DNA of 64,000 nt from Acanthosepion pharaonis (Eukaryota > Mollusca > Cephalopoda > Sepiida > Sepiidae). Below are positions 22,356-32,905 of this stretch, one piece after another; the stretch's first letter is position 1; each line of letters begins with the position of its first letter. The notes under the pieces were generated by a model. The model saw only the letters and a program-made list of their open reading frames with translations, searched no databases and had not been told where the DNA came from. The stretch is from positions 860,501 to 924,500 of the forward strand of contig CAHIKZ030000958.1 in assembly GCA_903632075.3 (NCBI GenBank), given 5' to 3'. The translations under genes and the position numbers were made by a program.

Positions 22356-22960
22356 TTAAAATTGAGCTTAATTGAAAAAAAATTAAAACTCAAAACTTTT
22401 CCTAAATATTCTATATTTAATTTTCAAATTTATAATGAAAGAATTCTGGTATTTTTATTTTTGTGTTGTTTGAGTCTCATTTTTAATCAGGTTTCATTTG
22501 CATTTGACTTGTTAAGCAGCATTAGTATAATTTATGGCATTCTGAACTCAACGAGAGACAGCATGTTCTTTTGAAGCTCCAAACAATTAACAGATTCCAA
22601 GCCTAACTGAAAACAACATAAAATATTGTGTTATGTATGTAAGTGTATCATAATTTTAGTTTGTCTATGTGGGTTTCAAATGATAATGTATAATTGTGCG
22701 TGTGTGTGTGTGTGTGTGCATGTATGCCTTGTAGACATTATTTATGCTTGGTGGTTGTTTGCATGTTGATTTGGGGATGTTTTTACATAAACATCAGTTG
22801 TGGTAGTTAAATATACATATGATTCTTTAAGAATGGATTTAATAAAGGTTGGTGATTTAATATACTGTTTTTGACATATGTTTATAATTCATAGATTATT
22901 TATCAATATTCCCTGAAAGTATTTTTAATATAAAGAAATATGTTCTATTTTTAATTAAGG
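22356..22960. other. No gene; dispersed repeat pieces and (GT)n
   Basis: GAGCTTAATTGAAAAAAA (22366) repeats a word at 21798. 22440-22535 matches 20445-20530. (GT)n at 22697-22719. Otherwise nothing. Confidence 0.45.
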
Positions 22961-22969
22961 TGCATTTGC

Positions 22970-24168
22970 AAAATCAGTTATGTCAAGTTTTGTCCCTTTT
23001 ATTACGAGCGAGTTTAAATAGTTATCTCAACATAGATACGGGTTTTTAGATTCCAAGATGTCCCACCAATTTAAGTGTTTTTACATTGCAAGCAATTTAT
23101 TTGATAAATACTGTGATCTGAAGTGTTGTTAGATTTATTTTTCTTCCTAATTATATTTCTGATTGTCTTGGAGATGGTGAAAAAGACCCTAGTTTTAGGA
23201 ATAACTAATTTATTTTCAAATTTTGTAGATAGAGTGTTAGCAGGTAGGATTATGAATTTGTGTTGTTGATGTTGGCAATGTTAGTCTTTGGGATTTATGG
23301 ACTTTGTATGCTCAATTTCTAGCAATGGAGATAAAATGATGTGGTAAGGGAAGAAGTTTAACTGTTTTTCAATGTATTTCTCTTCTTCACTTAGGTATTC
23401 TGGGCTACATATCCTAAGGTTCTGAGGTAGAATCTGTTATGATCCAGAATCTGTTATGATCCAGAATGATGATATTTCATCATTCTAAAAACAATCATTC
23501 TAAAATCTGAAAATTCATCATTATAAAAACAATCCTTCTACCAAAAGCAAAGTCAGTAGAGTAGCAGTAGTAAAAAGGAACAACACAGATGTATCTTCTT
23601 TGCTCTGTGAAAATCAACAGTTGATGGTCTCAAAGGTTACCCTTAAGAACAAAATTCTCAGAACAAGCAAAAACAAGTAAGCACAAAGCTTTAAAGAAAC
23701 AAAAGAGACAATAATGCTGAGAAGACTATTAACACACACAATACCAATATTGTAATTAACATCAGGGAAAGAAAAAAAAATCAAGAAAAGGAATTGTCTA
23801 TCAACTGCAAATACAAGTAACAATGAGGTAACTTACATTAACAACTCAACATCCACCTCATTACAAATCCTATGACTCATCCTGATATTATTTTTTGGCT
23901 GTAGTGGGAATAGAAATTAATTAGATCATTTTTGTTAGTGGGTTTATGATAAACTCTAAAATCTAATTTGTTATTATTAATAAGATGTCAAGGAAAGGTA
24001 GAGATTTGTCTATTTCAAATTGATGTGTAAATTCAATAGTAGATTCAATGTTATTAAGGTTCTTTATCATGTCTAGCAGATTTTCATTGTGTGGATATAA
24101 TTAAAAGAACATCATCTATGTATCTGAGGTAAGTAGAGTTTCTAGGTTTGATGTGTTTAAATAGGCCA
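22970..24168 (-). mobile_element. Penelope-like element, degraded (PLE-1)
   Basis: On the minus strand, RT remnants come first: STYLRYIDDVLLI near 24135-24100, followed by frame-shifted LPFLDIL and HKPTNKNDLINFYSHYSQK (about 23960-23900). About 450 bp of unplaced sequence follows. Then comes the PLE linker (ILPANTLSTKFENKLVIPKT, about 23255-23195) and a GIY-YIG remnant near 23120-23020 (IYQINCLQC, then T-IGGTSWNLKTRIY). This RT then GIY-YIG order is diagnostic of Penelope-like retroelements. Many stops and frameshifts make it a dead copy. A plus-strand LINE begins at its upstream edge. Confidence 0.78.
23895..24150 (-). pseudogene. PLE reverse transcriptase fragment with YIDD
   Basis: The catalytic tetrad YIDD (codons 24122-24111) is intact within LRYIDDVLLI. 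PLE RTs use Y-DD at the palm active site to copy element RNA into DNA. Two frameshifts follow within 120 bp, before the conserved LPFLD and NFYSHYS motifs. The fingers and the start are missing. Confidence 0.75.
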
Positions 24169-24779
24169 GGCTCTAAAAATTGCTGTACCAGGAAATCTTT
24201 CTCATCTGAATCCATCCTGCACATTTACAAATCTACCATTCATCCATGCATGGAATACTGCTGTCATATCTGGTCTGATGCTCCTGCTGTACATCTCGAG
24301 ATTCTTGATGAAATCCAAAGAGTCTGTAATGTAAACAATCCTAATCAGGCATCTCAACTTCAGTCACTTTCTCACCAATGTGGTGTGGCTTCCCTCTTTC
24401 TTTTCTACAAATATTTTCATGTCAACTGCTCTGACAAGCTTTTTCTTCCTGGTACCCTGAATACATGAATTTAAGCATGCTACTAGATTGGCATCTAGGT
24501 CCCACCCATAATACAACCATCAATTCTACTCCAGCAGATTCTTTTCTCTACATTCTATCTGTAGAACTGCCTTCCGTTTACTTGCTTCCCTGATAACTAC
24601 AATCTTCAAAAATTTAAATGTAACATCAATCACCATCTTTTGTCTTCATGAATCCTGTTCATCTTTTGTCCTTTTCTCAATTCTCCATACTCTCAGTCTT
24701 ATCTTTTACTTTCACTCTCTGCAACCCCTGTATACTAGTTGCATTACTGCTTTACTTGGAGTAAAGTGATTAAAAAAAA
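24168..24779 (+). mobile_element. Jockey-type LINE 3' fragment
   Basis: Starts in the region encoding SSESILHIYKSTIHPCMEYC and continues CCHIWSDAPAVHLEILDEIQ. It ends with CTTGGAGTAAAGTGATTAAA. Open for about 95 residues, then frame-shifted. It sits against the minus-strand PLE, possibly inserted into it. Confidence 0.85.
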
Positions 24780-24827
24780 GATAAGGACCCTACTAGGTGA
24801 TCCCATAGGTAAGACATAAGAAAACAC

Positions 24828-25095
24828 ATCAAAATCTCAAATGGCAGAAATTTTATTCATATTCTTAATTGATGTCAATCTATATTTATAGAATAGAAAT
24901 GGCATTGGAGATTAAGGGAATATTTGGACAGAGAAAATCTCGTTGAGAAAATGTTCACAAATGAAACACAAAACATTGAAAATGACACATTTTTACTTAT
25001 TAAAGGGAGGTAACCAAGGCAGGCGTTTGTGAAGAAAATGAAACTAATTTTATGTTGAATAGACTTCTTAAAGCAAGTGACAAGTATAGATAAAA

Positions 25096-25131
<36 letters not shown>

Positions 25132-25200
25132 AGAGAAACTGAGAGATAAAAAATTTATCCTATTAAAAACACCAAACATAAAATCAAAATGTAATTTTAA
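24828..25200 (+). repeat. Dispersed repeat R3, copy 1
   Basis: Shares CAAAATCTCAAATG, GGAATTGGAGA-like words, TTATTAAAGGGAGGTAACCA, GCGTTTGTGAA, a (TA)n block and a GAGAGA block, in the same order, with 31556-31880. The AAAGGGAGRTAACC word is one I recall as common in mollusc repeats. Confidence 0.65.
25098..25128. repeat. (TA)n microsatellite
   Basis: About 15 TA units inside repeat R3. Confidence 0.9.
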
Positions 25201-25624
25201 AATAGTTTTCAAAGGTTTTAAATCCAACATGAATTACAAATTTGGAAAATAAACACCCCACCCACAATTTCAGCTATGTGCCCATCCTTAAATGATAATG
25301 AACCTGTCATTCATAGGGTATTTAATTTTGAAAACCCTTTGACAAAGAAAGGAAATAAAAGAATTGAATGGAGTGTAGTTATTCTTTCAGTTATAGCCTC
25401 TCCTTTTTGCTATGACCTGGTCACCTACTTAAGAGTCAAAATGAATCTGTGGGGGTGTCATAAGTGAGTAGGTAGACAAAGTATTTCCGAACTGAAAGAA
25501 GATTCATGTCATCCCTCTTTGACAAATTTAAGGGTAGAAATTAAATTTATCTTAGTGTTTTAATCCCTATGAATTAAAAAAAAAATATTATTAATTTTTA
25601 GGTAAGTGAATCTTAGTTAAATAT
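25201..25624. other. No gene recognised
   Basis: Short open frame at 25276-25467 has no family signature. Confidence 0.4.
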
Positions 25625-26160
25625 TATGAAAGTAATTATAAAAAGAGTAAAAAAGAAAGAGAAAAATTAGAAAAAAAGATAAAAAGAAGTAAAAATGGAA
25701 ACAAAAGCAATAAAATAGCAAGAGGGAAAAAAAAGAAAGAGAAAAGAAACACTAAAGAAAGAGAGAGTAAAAACAAAGGAGAAAGATAGAAACAGGGATG
25801 AAAATACCTGAAAAAAATAAAAATGACTTAAAATACAAAAGTATAGTAAGTAAAAATAAGATTGGAGAAAGAGAGAAAAAATAAAAAAGTGTAGAAAATG
25901 AATGAAGTGAAACAAACAAGAATAAATAAAGCCATTGAAAATGGATAACAAAAAGAAAAGAAACAAGCAAAAGAAAAAGAAAGAAAAAAGAAAGAAATGA
26001 AAAAGAACAGAATAAACAATAGAAAAAAAAGCAATGACGAAAAGAATGGAAAAAGAAAATGAAAAAGAGAAATGAATAAAGAAACAAAAGAATAAAACAA
26101 GAGATGAAAGAAAAAGAAAAGAAAGAAAAAGAAAAGATAGAAGAAAGAAAAGAAACATTA
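25625..26160 (+). repeat. ~535-bp polypurine tract
   Basis: Almost pure A with scattered G (GAAAGAAAAAGAAAAG-type), few pyrimidines. It probably grew from GAAA/GAAAA microsatellite units. The overlapping minus-strand frames (F/S/L-rich) are an artefact of composition. Confidence 0.9.
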
Positions 26161-26182
26161 AAAAATTATAGAATCAACAAAA

Positions 26183-26505
26183 TTGATTTGTTAATTTTTT
26201 TTTGGCTTATCACTGTGGATTATTTAAAGTGAGACCATATTTTGGATTGTAAGAATAACTAGATGAAAAAACAATTATTCTTACAATATGACAGTTATGG
26301 TTTAAATAGTAGGACTTGTATTTGGAAAAATCATTGTTATTCTCCCAAAATTATTAATGGATAACTAGAGGGGCGAATGAATTCATACCTTTCCCAATGG
26401 TATTTGCGTGTAAGTGAATTTAATGAACTTGACTGGAATTTGAACTTGGCTCCCTGATTTCTCATTTGGAGCCATTATCCATTACATCACCTGCACATCT
26501 GAATA
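26183..26505 (-). mobile_element. tRNA-type SINE copy
   Basis: Minus strand: GGTGATGTAATGGATAATGG (A box), GAGCCAAGTTCAAATTCCAG (B box), ACTTACACGCAAATACCATT body, TTAATAATTTTGGG, AGGACTTGTAT replaced by ATACAAGTCC on the plus strand. Tail GATAAGCC and AACAAATCAATT at 26183. No clear 5S head remains upstream. Confidence 0.75.
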
Positions 26506-26524
26506 ATGGATCAACAAGAACCCC

Positions 26525-26548
26525 TGCACACACACACACACACACACA
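26525..26548. repeat. (CA)n microsatellite
   Basis: About 12 CA units next to the SINE head. Confidence 0.85.
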
Positions 26549-26811
26549 AAAGAAAGATGCAAAAAATCTAACACAAAACATTTCTGTGTCTTGTATAAAC
26601 ATGTAAACTTTTATTTTTTTTATTTTTAGCCTTGTTATTATTGTCAAAAGAGGATATGGTATTGCTTAAAAAAATTTCCTCTTTTCCAAAACAAAATTCT
26701 TCTCAAAAATCAAAGCCCACAATAAGAAGCCTACAATTTCTTTCTTATTAATTTAATTTCCAAAGCATCTGGAAACATGTAAAATCCAAGACACAAGGAA
26801 CCAGCCTTAGA

Positions 26812-27105
26812 ATGTAGAATGCATTGGAAAGTGATTCTATTATGAAAATGCATTGAAAAGTGATTTTACTATAAAAATGCATTGGAAAGTGATTTTACTA
26901 TGAAAATGCATTGGAAAGTGATTTTATTATGAAAATGCATAGAAAAATGATTTTTACTATGAAAATGCATTGGAAAGTGATTTTTACTATGAAAATGCAT
27001 TGAAAAATGATTTTACTATGAAAATGCATTGGAAAGTGATTTTTACTATGAAAATGCATTGGAAAGTGATTTTACTATGAAAATGCATTGTAACTGATTT
27101 TACTA
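26812..27105 (-). repeat. 29/30-bp minisatellite, ~10 units
   Basis: Plus-strand unit GCATTGGAAAGTGATTTTAC + TATGAAAAT, with a T insertion in some units. It is the exact reverse complement of the array at 21826-22020. Confidence 0.9.
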
Positions 27106-27106
27106 A

Positions 27107-27170
27107 ATATGTTTAGGCTTTAAATAATCAACAAACTGTTGATAAGCCATAAAATACAAATTAATCTATC
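27107..27170 (+). mobile_element. SINE 3' tail fragment
   Basis: GGCTTTAAATAATCAACAAA, CTGTTGATAAGCCATAAAAT match the SINE tail. It directly follows the minisatellite. Confidence 0.6.
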
Positions 27171-27590
27171 ACTCCTACAATTCTTCTGCAATTAAAAGAT
27201 AGGTGTAGCACAATTTTCCTTTTTCCATTACTACTTAGCCTTGAGCCAGATTAACTTAGTTTTAAGAAGTATATATAGAAAGAACATTATTTTTATTCAC
27301 AAGTTAAATATGTATAAAAAAGCACTTTTGTAATTATTCATTAGTAGAAACTGCCTGGCACTGTAGCACAATGATCAAATTGTCTGAGTTTGTCCAAAGC
27401 TTGAAAAGGTAACATCAAGTTAAGCTTACTAAGTATATATACAAAGAAACATTATCTTTTCTTCACAAGTTAAAGAAGCTGGAAAATAGTCAGTCCTTAG
27501 TACCACCCGAGAAAGTATCTGACTCCTTCGACTATGCTTTATCTTTTGAAGATTCAGGTCAAACCAAAAATTGAAGTGTTGCTGTTATTC
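27171..27590. other. No gene recognised
   Basis: Contains a duplicated phrase around AAGTATATATA-AAAGAA-CATTAT (27265 and 27430), suggesting an old 165-bp duplication. Confidence 0.45.
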
Positions 27591-27599
27591 TGTGATGGA

Positions 27600-28753
27600 G
27601 TTGCCCAATCATCACTTTCCAACTTTGAAAAGGTCTAAAATCATTCATGCTGTCTTGTGAGGGAAACTTATTCTCCACTCTGCAACCTCTTTTTTTTCAC
27701 AGGTGCAACTATTTTAAACACTGTTTGTTGTTGCATATATGTTATAATTTCTCTGCATGAAACACATGTATATGTATATATATAATTTTGCATATGATGT
27801 AACATATTAAAACTCTCTCTGAAAACAAAGCATGTTTGTTATTCCTTTTCCATTCAGCTATTCCGTTCTATCTGTGAAGTACAATGTTAAGCACATTAGC
27901 AGTTAGGTTCTATCATTTCACTTTTAAAATTGTGAGATGTAATCTTAAATTCTATGCTAACAGTTTCTTTTCTCATACTTCTCACTTCCTCTTTGCCAAA
28001 TTCTTGTTTTCTGTCAACTGTGACCTTCAGAAATTTAAATGCAGCATCAATTGCCATCTTCTGACTTCTTGAATCCTGTTCTTTTATTGATTGTCCTTTC
28101 TTTCCTTAGCAACATTTTCTCAGTTTCCTTCACTTTTGGTAACTCCTTGCATCTTAGCTTTATTGCCCTACTTGGAGTGAAATGATTAAAAAATGTTATT
28201 CCAACAATTCCATCCTTCCAGAAGTTTTTATCTTTTTCTATCAAAGCAGTATTCCAGGAAAGTGGAATTTTATTTCCTTAAGAGAATACTTTAAAGACCA
28301 AAATTGGAGGTACTAGTAAAGACATGACCCTGGAGTAGAAGGGTCATGTCTGAAATCTGTCTTTTTTTTTTTTAAAGTAATCATGCTACTAATGATGTTT
28401 TAGGCAATTGTCATCAATTTAATTCATTTTTGAGGATCTGCTGGGTGATTACGTGACAAAGCAAAGGTTTGACACATTTTACATGAAAATACAATAGTTC
28501 ATAGTTAAAGGCTTTTAACCATATGCAATTGTGTAGATCATAATGCTGAAAATGATCTTCTGAAAGTATGTCATCCTTTATTTATTAACCCAATTAATGG
28601 ATATCTATTCACGCGGGCTGCTTTTCCTGCATTTGTGATGTTTTGCGACAGCAATTGATTTGTATTCATTGTTTTTATTGACAATTTTTGTTGATGCTAT
28701 TATATGAAGAAAATATATGTAGAATATTTTAGTTGGTGTTATTAATGATCATT
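27600..28753 (+). repeat. Segmental duplication, long copy
   Basis: 27605-27723 and 28404-28753 match, in order, the single continuous block 29768-30225. Between them this copy has about 680 bp that the other lacks, including a LINE 3' end. Either this copy received insertions or the other lost them. Confidence 0.8.
27880..28193 (+). mobile_element. Jockey-type LINE 3' end fragment
   Basis: AGATGTAATCTTAAATTCTA, CTTCAGAAATTTAAATGCAG and terminal CTTGGAGTGAAATGATTAAA match the reference LINE end. It lies in the part absent from the second segmental copy. Confidence 0.82.
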
Positions 28754-29347
28754 AACCTGGCCATTTTGTGGGGATGCATCCTGAATCTTTTGAGGGACTT
28801 TTAATTTTCTCTTGAGAGTATTTTATTAGAAACACACTATAGATGAATAAAATCTGATCTAAACATGACTAATTACAATGGCTTTTGTTATGACTAATGT
28901 TAGTACTATCTTCTCAACAATCTTTAAAAAACATGTCCATATTTTTTTTGGTAATATTTTTCATCAAAAAAGCATTTTTGTGTGGGTTTAACCCTGTTTT
29001 TGAGTTAATCTAGTATGATATTTGACTGAACTGCAATGTAATAACATTCACATTTTTTTAACCATGAGGAATTATATACCTTTTCTTGCTTTGACTAATA
29101 TTTTACGCAGACCTATGTTAATAATAATAACAACAGTGATATCATAGCTGAAAAAAGAACATTTTCTTTAAAACTATCCTCATTCTTGACTTTTAATCAG
29201 ACGTTTGCCTGGCAGATCCTCAAATCTGCATAAATTGAAGAAAAATATCTGAAAATATATTCAAGGGATTAATATCTTTAAAGTGAAATGGTGACCACTA
29301 GATTCTGAAGATGGCTCTGAAAATCCTGTTCGTACTTCCAATTTCTA
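28754..29347. other. No gene recognised
   Basis: AT-rich unique sequence. Confidence 0.4.
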
Positions 29348-29350
29348 TGA

Positions 29351-29600
29351 TTTTTTTATTATTTCACTGTATGTAAGGCAATAAAGCCACAAAGACACAA
29401 GGGGTTACTCAGTGTGAAAGAATAAGAAAAAAGAGAAACATTATTAAGGAGTGAGAACAATGTGAGAGCAATCTTGAAAACAGTAGATAGCAATTGACAC
29501 TGCATTTAAATTTTTGAAGATCAAAATTTGCTGGAAAGTATGATGCCATAAGAGAGCTCAACAAGCAAGAAGTATACAAGTAGTAGTATAAAAGGACAAT
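29351..29600 (-). mobile_element. Jockey-type LINE 3' end fragment, minus strand
   Basis: On the plus strand TTTCACTGTATGTAAGGCAA, GGGGTTACTCAGTGTGAAAG and TTTAAATTTTTGAAGATCAA give the reverse complement of the LINE 3' UTR and last codons. 5' end uncertain. Confidence 0.8.
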
Positions 29601-29767
29601 ATCTGTTGAATACAGAAGATTGGTATAAAATTCCCAACCAAGCTGTAATAATTTTTGTCTGATTAGTAAAGTAATATATAGTCTATATATGAGAGGATAT
29701 TGCACAATTTCTCTTTATATAACTAAATAAAACAGAAGAATCAATTGAATTTCAATGTAGAGACAAA

Positions 29768-30225
29768 TCATCACTTTCCAACTTTGAAAAGGTCTAAAAT
29801 CATTCATTCTGTCTTGTGAGGAAAAACTTATTCTCCACTCTGCAGCCTCTTTTTTTTTCACAGATGCAACTATTTTAAACACTGTTGTCATCAATTTAAT
29901 TAATTTTTGAGGATCTGCTAGGTGATTAGGTGATAAAGCAAATGTTTGACACATTTTACATGAAAATACAATAGTTCATGGTTAAAGGCTTTTAACCATA
30001 TGCAATTATTTAGATCATAATGCTGAAAATGATCTGAAAGTATGTCATTCTTTTATTTTTAACCCATTTAATGGATATCTATTCACACAGCCTGCTTTTC
30101 TTGCATTTGTGATGTTTTAGACAGCAATTGATTTGTATTCATTGTTTTTATTGGCAATTCTTGTTGATGTTATTATATGAAGAAAATATATGTAGAATAT
30201 TTTAGTTGGTGTTATTAATGATTAA
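29768..30225 (+). repeat. Segmental duplication, compact copy
   Basis: CATCACTTTCCAACTTTGAA ... AACACTGTTGTCATCAATTT ... TTGGTGTTATTAATGATTAA. Visible identity with 27605-27723 plus 28404-28753 is high, with only small indels. Confidence 0.85.
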
Positions 30226-30249
30226 CAAAGTAAAGTTACACTGATATCT

Positions 30250-30560
30250 GATGGCACATTGGGATAATGAAAGATGCCTTCCAAAGCTAAGAAAAGTATT
30301 AGGAAACAGAAAAATTTCATTAGAAACAAAGGAAAGTGCACTTAATTAGTACCTCACAGATGAAGATGCAACAGAAACATAGTTCTACATAAAGATGCTG
30401 AGAATACCATGAGCCAAACATGTGAGCAATGATTAAGTTTTAGAGAAAATGGACACAAAAAGGACACTTATACTAAGCATCAAGAAGAAACAGTTGAAAT
30501 TTATAAGGCACATAATGAGGAAAGAGGGTTTGGCAAGAGAGACAAAGGAAAATTGGGTAC
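30250..30560 (+). mobile_element. LINE C-terminal remnant (endonuclease-RT type), copy 2
   Basis: AGATGCCTTCCAAAGCTAAG, AAAGTATTAGGAAACAGAAA, then ACATGTGAGCAATGA and TTAGAGAAAATGGACACAAA repeat the order seen at 9371-9600. It is more decayed, and the LYGSE-WTISS region is nearly lost. Confidence 0.6.
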
Positions 30561-30732
30561 GATGATAAACTACATCCAGCAGCAAGGTATCTGATTGGGA
30601 GATTGGAGGTTTTGAGGAGTATGGAACCACCTCTTATTGTTGTAACCAGGGTAGTAACACCTGTTAGGTTCTCAGCTATGGGCAAATAGTGAACTCCCAA
30701 GCAAAAACAAAACATTATGAAAGAATAAAAAT

Positions 30733-30915
30733 ACATTTTTATAATAAAAATACCAGCAATACATTTTTATATAGTAAAAATACCAGCAATACATTTTCGT
30801 ATAGGCAAAATAAGAGCAATACATTTTTATATAGTAAAATTACCAACAATACCTATTTATAGTAAAATTACCAACAATATATTTTATAGCAAAATGAGCA
30901 ACAATGCATTTTATT
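30733..30915 (+). repeat. ~30-33-bp minisatellite, ~5 units
   Basis: Unit AGCAATACATTTTTATATAG + TAAAATTACC, with variants ending CAACAATAC. It resembles the 29-bp unit at 21826 (ATTTT-ATAGTAAAAT-AC) and may be a distant relative. Confidence 0.75.
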
Positions 30916-31471
30916 TGTAATTAAAGGTATAAAATATATTAGGGCATGTAATGTATTTAATAATTTTGTCTTCTGTCTCATCTATACTGTCTTCATTTTT
31001 TGATAAAGAGAATTACATTGCAATGAAAAACAACTAAAAAAGGGTGCTAATCAGCTATTTTAGAAAAAAAAACGAAAAATCAATTCCAATCAATATAATT
31101 TCTGTTTGAAATACACTAGAGTATTTTGCTTAATGGAAATAGAAAATTTAATCATTTTGCTTTCAATTAAAGCTAAAATGAAAGCTTTAAGAAAACTTTT
31201 TCATTTTTTAAACTAATTTAAACCTTAGATATCACGATTTTTGTAGGGGTACCTAATACCATAAATGTTTTTCAAATTAAATTGAAAATGTTTTATCCCA
31301 GGTGATTGTGTGTTTAACAATAGGTTTTCTGTCTACTGTAGTATTATTTTCAATTTTTGTATGAAAATTAGAAATCAATTCAATTTTAATCTGAAAAGGA
31401 TGACTTGTATTTCTATTTAGCAAATCTGACAAATTTATTACACTTCGGTTCAGTAGAAATATTCATAAAAA
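30916..31471. other. No gene recognised
   Basis: AT-rich; nothing supportable. Confidence 0.4.
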
Positions 31472-31520
31472 ATATTTTCGTTTGAATTTTTTAAACTTTA
31501 AAAAATTCAAACGAAAATAT
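31472..31520. repeat. Perfect palindromic hairpin, 24-bp arms
   Basis: Arm ATATTTTCGTTTGAATTTTT + TAAA at 31472-31495, one C at 31496, then its exact reverse complement at 31497-31520. Confidence 0.95.
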
Positions 31521-31555
31521 ACTTTAAAATTTAAAGTAAAATTAATCTTTAAGTG

Positions 31556-31880
31556 CATATCAAAATCTCAAATGTTAGAAATTCATGCAAACTTTATTCA
31601 CTTATTTTATCGGATGATAGTAATCGATAGTCATAGTAAAGAAATGGAATTGGAGAGAGATAATTTTCTTTATAAAATGTTCCCAAAATAATTTTTCAAA
31701 CGTGGAAAAACTCACCATTCTTTATTAAAGGGAGATAACCAAGCACTGCGTTTGTGAAAGAATTCAGAAACCAACGAGTAAATATTGATGACTAAGTTAA
31801 CAAAGATAGAATTATAATATATATATAGGGAGAGAGAGATAAAAAGAAAAGTAAAGGCATTCAAAACATTGTTTTATATT
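31556..31880 (+). repeat. Dispersed repeat R3, copy 2
   Basis: Contains CTTTATTAAAGGGAGATAAC, CTGCGTTTGTGAA, a short (TA)n and GGGAGAGAGAGATAAAA, in the order seen at 24828-25200. Confidence 0.65.
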
Positions 31881-32111
31881 TTTGGTGTGATAAATATTGA
31901 TTTGAAATAAATTAAAATAATTGTTGTCTATGTTTTATTACTCAAACTTGATCACTGTTTCCATTGCATCAAACTTTAAAAAAAAAAAATATATCTCTGT
32001 TATATCCAAGTAGAAAGCTGCTTTTGATTCGTCTCAAATACACACTGATTATTTAATTTTGAAAAATAAGAATTCTTTTGTTTAAAACAAGATATATTTC
32101 ATTATTAAAAG

Positions 32112-32290
32112 AAATTGGCAGACTTTAACTTTTGTGCCCATAATAAAAATGATTTGTCAAAAGGATGTTTTTTTTCCCTTGACACCATTATTACTTTGTA
32201 CTACCTTAACTCCTTTGGTAATGTTTATTTACAAAAATATGTGAACCAAGTACAATGTGATATTTATTATTTACCTTTCATAAAGATTTA
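32112..32290 (+). repeat. Dispersed repeat R4, copy 2
   Basis: TTTGTCAAAAGGATG, CCTTGACACCATTATTACT, AAGTACAATGTGATATTTAT parallel 10165-10340. Confidence 0.6.
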
Positions 32291-32501
32291 TTATTATTAT
32301 TTACCATTTTGTAAAGTAATAAATGCGAAATGAAATCTTTATATTCAAAATGTTTTTAAAATTATCAAAATATGTAAACCATCTACATCTATACATATAT
32401 GTATACATGTGATATTTATTATTAATGTATTTTTTCAAAATTTATAATTACTTGTTGTTAACTGTTTATTTAAAGTATCATATTTGACAGACCTTTTTTT
32501 G

Positions 32502-32730
32502 GGTAAATTTATAAATAAAAATATTATTTTCATATTTATTTCTTTATAAATTGATAAGTAATAAATATTGCATTGAATTAATTGGTTTACATTGTTGGGG
32601 TTCAAATTTTTTAGAATGTTGTAAAAATATAAAATTATTCTTGTAAATAAACAATCTAGTAAATAAATAGTGTTTAATATTTTGTTGTAAATTCTCAAAG
32701 AACAAAGAAAATGTATAAATTCACTTTCCT
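32502..32730 (+). repeat. Dispersed repeat R5, copy 1
   Basis: TTATTTTCATATTTATTTCT, AACAATCTAGTAAAT, TAGTGTTTAATATTTTG and TATAAATTCACTTT recur at 39126-39280. Confidence 0.6.
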
Positions 32731-32905
32731 ATGTTTGGGTTTTATTAAAATTCGAATCATCACTTTTTAAAACAACAAACATTACCGATGGAGTGTAGGT
32801 AGTTTAAATAATAAAGGTGTCAAGGAAAAAACTGTACTTTTGATACTGTTTTATTGCAGGCATGAAAGTGAAAGATTGCCCAAAAAATTAATCCGATTTT
32901 AAAAT

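Noticed and set aside
25667..26158. 163-codon minus-strand frame rich in Phe, Ser and Leu, with two overlapping ones
   Set aside because: Produced by the polypurine tract; no protein feature beyond low complexity.
26812..27105. A CRISPR-like array
   Set aside because: Units are adjacent without spacers; it is a minisatellite in a eukaryotic genome.
30639..30700. A third LTR end (TGTTGTAACC on the plus strand)
   Set aside because: Similarity to the reversed LTR end stops after about ten bases.
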